Below, piece by piece: positions 59,847 through 64,000 of a stretch of DNA of 64,000 bases. Numbering within the stretch: position 1 is the first letter of the stretch; each line of letters opens with the position of its first letter. Source of the stretch: Cyclobacteriaceae bacterium (GTDB lineage Bacteria > Bacteroidota > Bacteroidia > Cytophagales > Cyclobacteriaceae); the NCBI GenBank assembly GCA_013141055.1, contig JABFRS010000001.1, forward strand, positions 1,674,001-1,738,000, written 5' to 3'. The position numbers were made by a program, and so were the translations under genes. Below the pieces are notes generated by a model. It had not been told where the DNA came from. It saw nothing but the letters and a program-made list of their open reading frames with translations, and ran no database searches.

Positions 59847-60950
59847 ATGAAGAAAATACCATCACTGGCTATTGTAATCTTTATAATCGTTTCATCCTGC
59901 AAACCGAAAGAAGAAGAGTCAAGCTTGTCAAAAAATCTTGACTCTTTTTTTTCATCACAATATTCCTCAGATCAACCCGGCGGAGCAGTATTGATCTTAA
60001 AAGATACTTCTATACTCTTTTCAAAAGGATATGGGTTAGCAGATCTGAAAACCAAAGAAGCAATAACAACCAAAACACTCTTCAATCTTGGGTCAATTTC
60101 AAAAACAATTGTAGCGAATGGGATTCTTATTCTTCAGGAGCAAGGTAAACTCTCCGTTGAAGACAGTTTGCTAAAATATTTTCCGGATTTTAAGAACAAA
60201 GAGATTGCTAAAAAAGTAAGGATCAAACATTTATTGACCCACACTTCTGGCCTTCCGGACAATCGTCAGGTTGTTAAAGACTCTGTTTTCTTTTTGACAG
60301 CCAATGATGAGCAGAATTGGTATCCCATAACACAAACAGATACCCTTGAATTCGAGCCAGGTTCAAAATACAATTATTCCAATCCATCCTACAATGCGTT
60401 GGCTCTTATCATACAAAAGGTAAGTGGCCAAAAGTGGCAGGACTTCATTAAAGAAAAAATCTTTATTCCCGGTAACATGCCTACCAGTACAATCACGGAC
60501 GGAGCTCATCCACACGAAGGTGTATCGCATGGGTACACCATGATTGCGCATCAATGGACGGAAGATGATTATGGAGAAGAGCCAACGTTCTGCGCTTCTG
60601 GAAATGGAGGGGTATGGAGTTCTGTTGAAGAATTGGCGAATTATGAAATCGCTCTTCGAAAAGCAGCATTTCTTTCAAAGACTTCTATTGATGATTCAAG
60701 AACGATCAAGACTTTTTCCAATTGGAGGAGTTCTCATCCCGCCGACCGGGGATGGTCATGGCAGATCCTTAAGGTTGGAAATTATAACACTGCTGAACAC
60801 ACAGGAAGTCAGGGTGGGTTTATGGCCAATTATGTGGCAATTCCTGAAAAAGGAATTTTATTAGTTGTGCTTAATAATGCCCCATACGACGTCAATCTTC
60901 AAAGAGATAAAATTATTTCTCTGTTGGAAGAGGAAAAGTGGCTTGAATAG
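59847..60950 (+). CDS. Serine hydrolase lipoprotein (class C beta-lactamase fold)
   Basis: 367 residues from the ATG at 59847. MKKIPSLAIVIFIIVSSC is a lipoprotein signal. The catalytic set is complete: SxxK in NLGSISKTIVANG near residue 86, YxN in KYNYSNPSYNALAL near 175, and HTG in AEHTGSQGGFMAN near 315. KHLLTHTSGLPD is typical of the DD-peptidase/esterase group of this fold. A role as peptidase or esterase is more likely than antibiotic hydrolysis, but the substrate is unknown. It is the last gene of the operon. The following 105 bases hold no gene. Confidence 0.88.
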   Translation: MKKIPSLAIVIFIIVSSCKPKEEESSLSKNLDSFFSSQYSSDQPGGAVLILKDTSILFSKGYGLADLKTKEAITTKTLFNLGSISKTIVANGILILQEQGKLSVEDSLLKYFPDFKNKEIAKKVRIKHLLTHTSGLPDNRQVVKDSVFFLTANDEQNWYPITQTDTLEFEPGSKYNYSNPSYNALALIIQKVSGQKWQDFIKEKIFIPGNMPTSTITDGAHPHEGVSHGYTMIAHQWTEDDYGEEPTFCASGNGGVWSSVEELANYEIALRKAAFLSKTSIDDSRTIKTFSNWRSSHPADRGWSWQILKVGNYNTAEHTGSQGGFMANYVAIPEKGILLVVLNNAPYDVNLQRDKIISLLEEEKWLE

Positions 60951-61055
60951 GCCGCCACTCATCAATCGCAAAGTCCACCCTCCCGGAAGGGATGCTACGA
61001 AATACATTATTCTTTTTATTTTTAGGAGTTCACCAAATGCCTAATCTATCAACTC

Positions 61056-62501
61056 ATGAGTTTATTTATTAAAAAGTCGCTTTCGGCATTAATGTCTCAG
61101 GCTGGCGATTCTGAAAAAGGCTTGAAGCGTACGCTCGGACCTGTTAATCTGATAGCCCTTGGCATTGGAGCCATTATTGGCGCTGGATTATTTGTGAGAA
61201 CAGCGTCAGCCGCTGGCGATGCTGCCGGACCAGCCGTTGTGATCTCATATATTATTGCCGGAGTCGGCTGCGCTTTTGCAGGGCTTTGTTATGCTGAATT
61301 TGCAAGCATGATTCCAATCGCAGGAAGTGCTTATGCATATGCTTACGTGACCATGGGTGAATTTTTAGCCTGGATCATCGGTTGGGCTCTTATTCTTGAA
61401 TATGCTCTCGCTGCTGCTACAGTTTCAATCGCATGGAGTGAATATTTAAATAGTTTGCTGGGAGGTCGAATACCTTATGAATGGTGTCACTCGCCATGGG
61501 AATCAATGGGTGGTGCCACTGGAATTATGAATGTTCCTGCGGTTTTCATTTTAGTGCTCCTCACTCTCGTCCTCATAAAGGGCACGCAGGAATCCGCGAC
61601 ACTCAATGCGATCATTGTTGTTATCAAAGTTTCTATTGTCCTTGTTCTTATCGTTGTAGGCTGGGGCTTTATTAACGAAGCGAACTACACTCCTTTCACA
61701 ATCCCAAACATTGTTGGTCATGAAGCATGGAACCGTCATGGATGGGGAGGTGTGCTGGGAGGGGCCAGTATTGTGTTCTTCGCTTTCATTGGCTTTGACG
61801 CGGTCTCTACAGCGGCTCAAGAGGCCAAAAATCCAAAACGCGACATGCCGATTGGTATCCTTGGATCATTATTGATCTGTACGATTCTTTTCGTTTTATT
61901 CTCTCACGTATTAACCGGTGTTGCAAACTGGCAGGAATTTAAAGTTGCCGGGAAAGAAGCTTCTGTTGCGTATGCAATTAATACTTACATGACAGGTTAT
62001 GGATGGCTGGCAACATTAGTTACTGTTGCGATCCTTGCCGGTTTCTCTTCTGTAATTCTCGTGATGTTAATGGGTCAATCCAGGGTATTCTATTCAATGT
62101 CTAAGGATGGATTGGTGCCAAAAGTATTCTCTGAGCTACATCCAAAGTTCCGCACTCCATTTAAATCAAACATGATACTCTTTGTATTCGTGGCGCTCTT
62201 TGCCGCTTTTGTTCCAGGAGATATTGCAGGAGATTTAACAAGCTTTGGAACATTGTTCGCGTTCGTCCTCGTATGTGCAGGAATCTGGGTAATGCGTGTT
62301 AAAAATCCCGAAGCGGTGAGACCATTCAAAACACCTTTGGTTCCTTTGATTCCTATCCTTGGAATTCTGGTTTGCTCAGCCCTTATCTTTTCATTGGATT
62401 ATGTCACGCAGCTCTCAGCGCTTGCATGGCTGATTGTTGGCTTATTCGTCTACTTCTTATATAGTAAGAAAAACAGTGTCTTAAGAAAAGGACAGCAGTA
62501 G
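61056..62501 (+). CDS. APC superfamily amino acid permease (cationic amino acid transporter type)
   Basis: 481 residues with twelve or more membrane helices. Helix 1 contains IALGIGAIIGAGLFVRTA, the unwound glycine region that binds the amino acid backbone; YAEFASMIPIAGSAYAYAYV follows, and FFAFIGFDAVSTAAQEAKNP in helix 6 is typical of the CAT branch. The substrate amino acid is not evident. Transcribed alone and closed by a terminator at 62520. Confidence 0.92.
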   Translation: MSLFIKKSLSALMSQAGDSEKGLKRTLGPVNLIALGIGAIIGAGLFVRTASAAGDAAGPAVVISYIIAGVGCAFAGLCYAEFASMIPIAGSAYAYAYVTMGEFLAWIIGWALILEYALAAATVSIAWSEYLNSLLGGRIPYEWCHSPWESMGGATGIMNVPAVFILVLLTLVLIKGTQESATLNAIIVVIKVSIVLVLIVVGWGFINEANYTPFTIPNIVGHEAWNRHGWGGVLGGASIVFFAFIGFDAVSTAAQEAKNPKRDMPIGILGSLLICTILFVLFSHVLTGVANWQEFKVAGKEASVAYAINTYMTGYGWLATLVTVAILAGFSSVILVMLMGQSRVFYSMSKDGLVPKVFSELHPKFRTPFKSNMILFVFVALFAAFVPGDIAGDLTSFGTLFAFVLVCAGIWVMRVKNPEAVRPFKTPLVPLIPILGILVCSALIFSLDYVTQLSALAWLIVGLFVYFLYSKKNSVLRKGQQ

Positions 62502-62519
62502 ATCTGAAAAGTATCAAAT

Positions 62520-62547
62520 AAAAAGACCAGCTCACACTGGTCTTTTT
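62520..62547 (+). terminator. Bidirectional terminator between the permease and the Rieske-like gene
   Basis: An 11-bp stem AAAAAGACCAG/CTGGTCTTTTT, loop CTCACA, T-rich on both strands (TTTTTTTAT on the plus, TTTTTATTTG on the minus). It closes the permease gene and, on the other strand, the gene ending at 62567. Confidence 0.9.
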
Positions 62548-62566
62548 TTATGCCTCCTGATTGGGT

Positions 62567-63001
62567 TCAATTTGCGATCTCGTTTATGATCGTAAGGTTT
62601 GGACTATTAAACTCCGTTCGGTATTTTCTTAAGGGTCGCCAGGCAATTCCTCCCGTTGGCATCCCGTCTGTAAACCCAAAAGTAGATCCACAGCCACCGC
62701 ATTGCATGTATAAATTCGAAGGATGAATTGTAATGTTAGACCCTGCCTCATTGGGATGATAGGAGCAATTCACTTCATACGCAGAATAATTCGATGCGCT
62801 GTTTCTATAAACGATCACACCACGTACGCCAAGATTTCCAAATTGCTTAAAGCCGCCATCATTATTCAATACCTGATACTCAGGAAAATATATATTGATA
62901 GTGAAGTCAGCAAAAGGAACAATCGGAATAGGATCATCTGAAAGGTCACGGTCACACGCCACGATTAATAACAAAGCCAGAATGAAAACACGGGAAAACA
63001 T
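62567..63001 (-). CDS. Rieske-like lipoprotein with altered ligand pattern
   Basis: 144 residues from the ATG at 63001. MFSRVFILALLLIVAC is a lipoprotein signal. The body looks like a small Rieske fold: GVIVYRNSASNYSAYEVNCS, YHPNEAGSNITIHPSN, then MQCGGCGSTFGFTDGMPTGG and IAWRPLRKY. True Rieske proteins have CxH and CxxH. Here the boxes are CSYH (CxxH) and CGGC (CxxC), so the cluster could have one His and three Cys or use other residues. The GSxFxxxDGxPxxGxAxxPL trail is the same as in Rieske proteins. Probably a periplasmic electron carrier or a zinc variant. It lies 4 bases after the dehydrogenase gene. Confidence 0.7.
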   Translation of the reverse strand: MFSRVFILALLLIVACDRDLSDDPIPIVPFADFTINIYFPEYQVLNNDGGFKQFGNLGVRGVIVYRNSASNYSAYEVNCSYHPNEAGSNITIHPSNLYMQCGGCGSTFGFTDGMPTGGIAWRPLRKYRTEFNSPNLTIINEIAN

Positions 63002-63005
63002 TGAT

Positions 63006-63853
63006 TCAATAATTATAAAAGCCCTTACCTGTCTTTCTTCCAAAATGACCTTCCTTTACCAACTGCTGCTGAATTGGACTAGGTTTAAATTTAGCAGCCT
63101 GATGAAATCCGTTGTACACTGATGTTGTAACAGCAAGATTGGTGTCAACCCCTATCAAATCCATTAGCTCAAAAGGTCCCATTTTAAATCCTGCAGATCG
63201 TAAAAGCTCATCGATACCATTCACTGAGCAAACATTTTCCTCCAGTAATTTCAGTGATTCAACATAAAAATGCCGCGCTACACGATTAACGATAAATCCT
63301 GGAGAATCTTTCGCCAATACCGCTATTTTTTGAATGAGGAGGGAAAATTCTTTCAAAACCTGGACTAATGCAGGGTCCGTTTCTTTTCCTGAAATAATCT
63401 CTACTAATTTCATCCTGTCGGCAGGATTAAAAAAATGATAGCCAATACAACGAGAAGGATTGCTCAGTTTCTGAGCAATTTCCGTGACGGAGATCGAAGA
63501 AGTATTCGTAGCGAGGATTGCCTCTCCTCTGTTTATCTTTTCAAGATCTAAAAATAGTTGCTGTTTAATGTCAAGCCTTTCAACAGCCGCTTCAATGATC
63601 ATATCAGCTTTCAAATCTGATAAAGATGGTGCAGCAACTACCCTTGAAAGAATGTCAGTCTTTCGATTTTCATTCAACTTTCCTTTCTCAACTAAATAGG
63701 AAATGTTTTTTTCAATGACTCTAAAGGCATTCTTAACTTGGTCCTGCTGTACATCAAACAGGATCGTATTGAAACCTGCCATGGCACATACTTGTGCTAT
63801 GCCAAGCCCCATTGTGCCCGCACCCACTATTCCCACGGTGCGAATCGTATTCA

Positions 63854-63854
<1 letters not shown>
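63006..63854 (-). CDS. 3-hydroxyacyl-CoA (3-hydroxybutyryl-CoA) dehydrogenase
   Basis: 282 residues, the length of single-domain 3-hydroxybutyryl-CoA dehydrogenase (Hbd/PaaH type). NAD site VGIVGAGTMGLGIAQVCAMA is at the N-terminus. ATNTSSISVTEIA and the catalytic His in CIGYHFFNPADRMKLVEII near residue 140 follow. Then DSPGFIVNRVARHFYVES, and GPFELMDLIGVDTNL at the C-terminus. It oxidises 3-hydroxyacyl-CoA to 3-oxoacyl-CoA in fatty acid or phenylacetate breakdown, or the reverse. The ATG shares its A with the pheS stop (TGATG), so translation is coupled to pheS. Confidence 0.93.

Positions 63855-64000
<146 letters not shown>

Overview
The window is a stretch of chromosome from a member of the Bacteroidota, most likely the order Cytophagales. 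The evidence is a TonB-dependent receptor with a CarboxypepD_reg-like plug, NqrF, an ECF sigma/RskA-like anti-sigma pair, a GldL-like mini protein, many secreted proteins with unknown repeats, very weak Shine-Dalgarno signals, and repeated use of the Bacteroidota promoter -7 element TAnnTTTG. The order-level placement is inference. I saw no rRNA, tRNA, CRISPR array, insertion sequence or prophage. One gene is cut by each edge: an M14 carboxypeptidase at the left and pheS at the right.

Layout. 1-5 kb: M14 peptidase, an Nramp-related transporter, a Tat-exported HisC-like aminotransferase, and a secreted repeat protein. 5-17.8 kb: yicC, a giant TolB/Omp85-like hybrid, FAD oxidoreductase, EamA exporter, dusB, a CPBP protease, cdsA, glutamate dehydrogenase, phosphatidylserine decarboxylase and an arginase-fold protein. 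18-24 kb: nqrF alone with its own promoter, then a methionine operon read on the minus strand. Its order is promoter, SAM-I riboswitch, a 48-residue leader peptide ending in Met and Cys codons, metY, an HbpS/GlcG-like secreted protein, metX, hom. 24-27 kb: DinB-like, fabG, lpdA. 27-36.2 kb: an accessory block with a TonB receptor, TPR lipoprotein, a DUF4331 family apparently split into two genes, fasciclin protein, ECF sigma and anti-sigma, then tiny membrane ORFs, a nuclease-fold protein without its catalytic arginines, and two tandem secreted Lys-rich proteins ending in YCxxCGIRH. 36.3-39.5 kb: deoC-gapN-acyP-cyclophilin. 39.5-64 kb: a frameshifted glutamate-synthase-like gene, heme-binding protein, ileS-lspA-fRMsr, an RND permease, dgt, a biotin carrier, an RmuC-like protein, a GroES-like protein, an acyltransferase, GNAT, an AraC regulator, a peptidase/glycosidase/serine hydrolase operon, an amino acid permease, a Rieske-like lipoprotein, a 3-hydroxyacyl-CoA dehydrogenase and the pheS 3' end.

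The most notable finds are these. (1) A leader ORF directly behind a SAM-I aptamer has 11 of its last 18 codons for Met or Cys, including six Cys codons before the stop, which suggests dual SAM plus sulfur-amino-acid control of metY-metX-hom. (2) The sigma/anti-sigma/fasciclin/DUF4331/TPR/TonB locus has a strong terminator inside the operon. (3) Tiny membrane proteins and the YCxxCGIRH paralogues lie in the adjacent variable zone. (4) Four genes have a -7 element ending only 4-5 bases before the start codon, which predicts leaderless mRNAs.

Start codons were moved inward from the longest reading frame wherever a signal peptide, a terminator, a promoter or family length argued for it; each case is noted.
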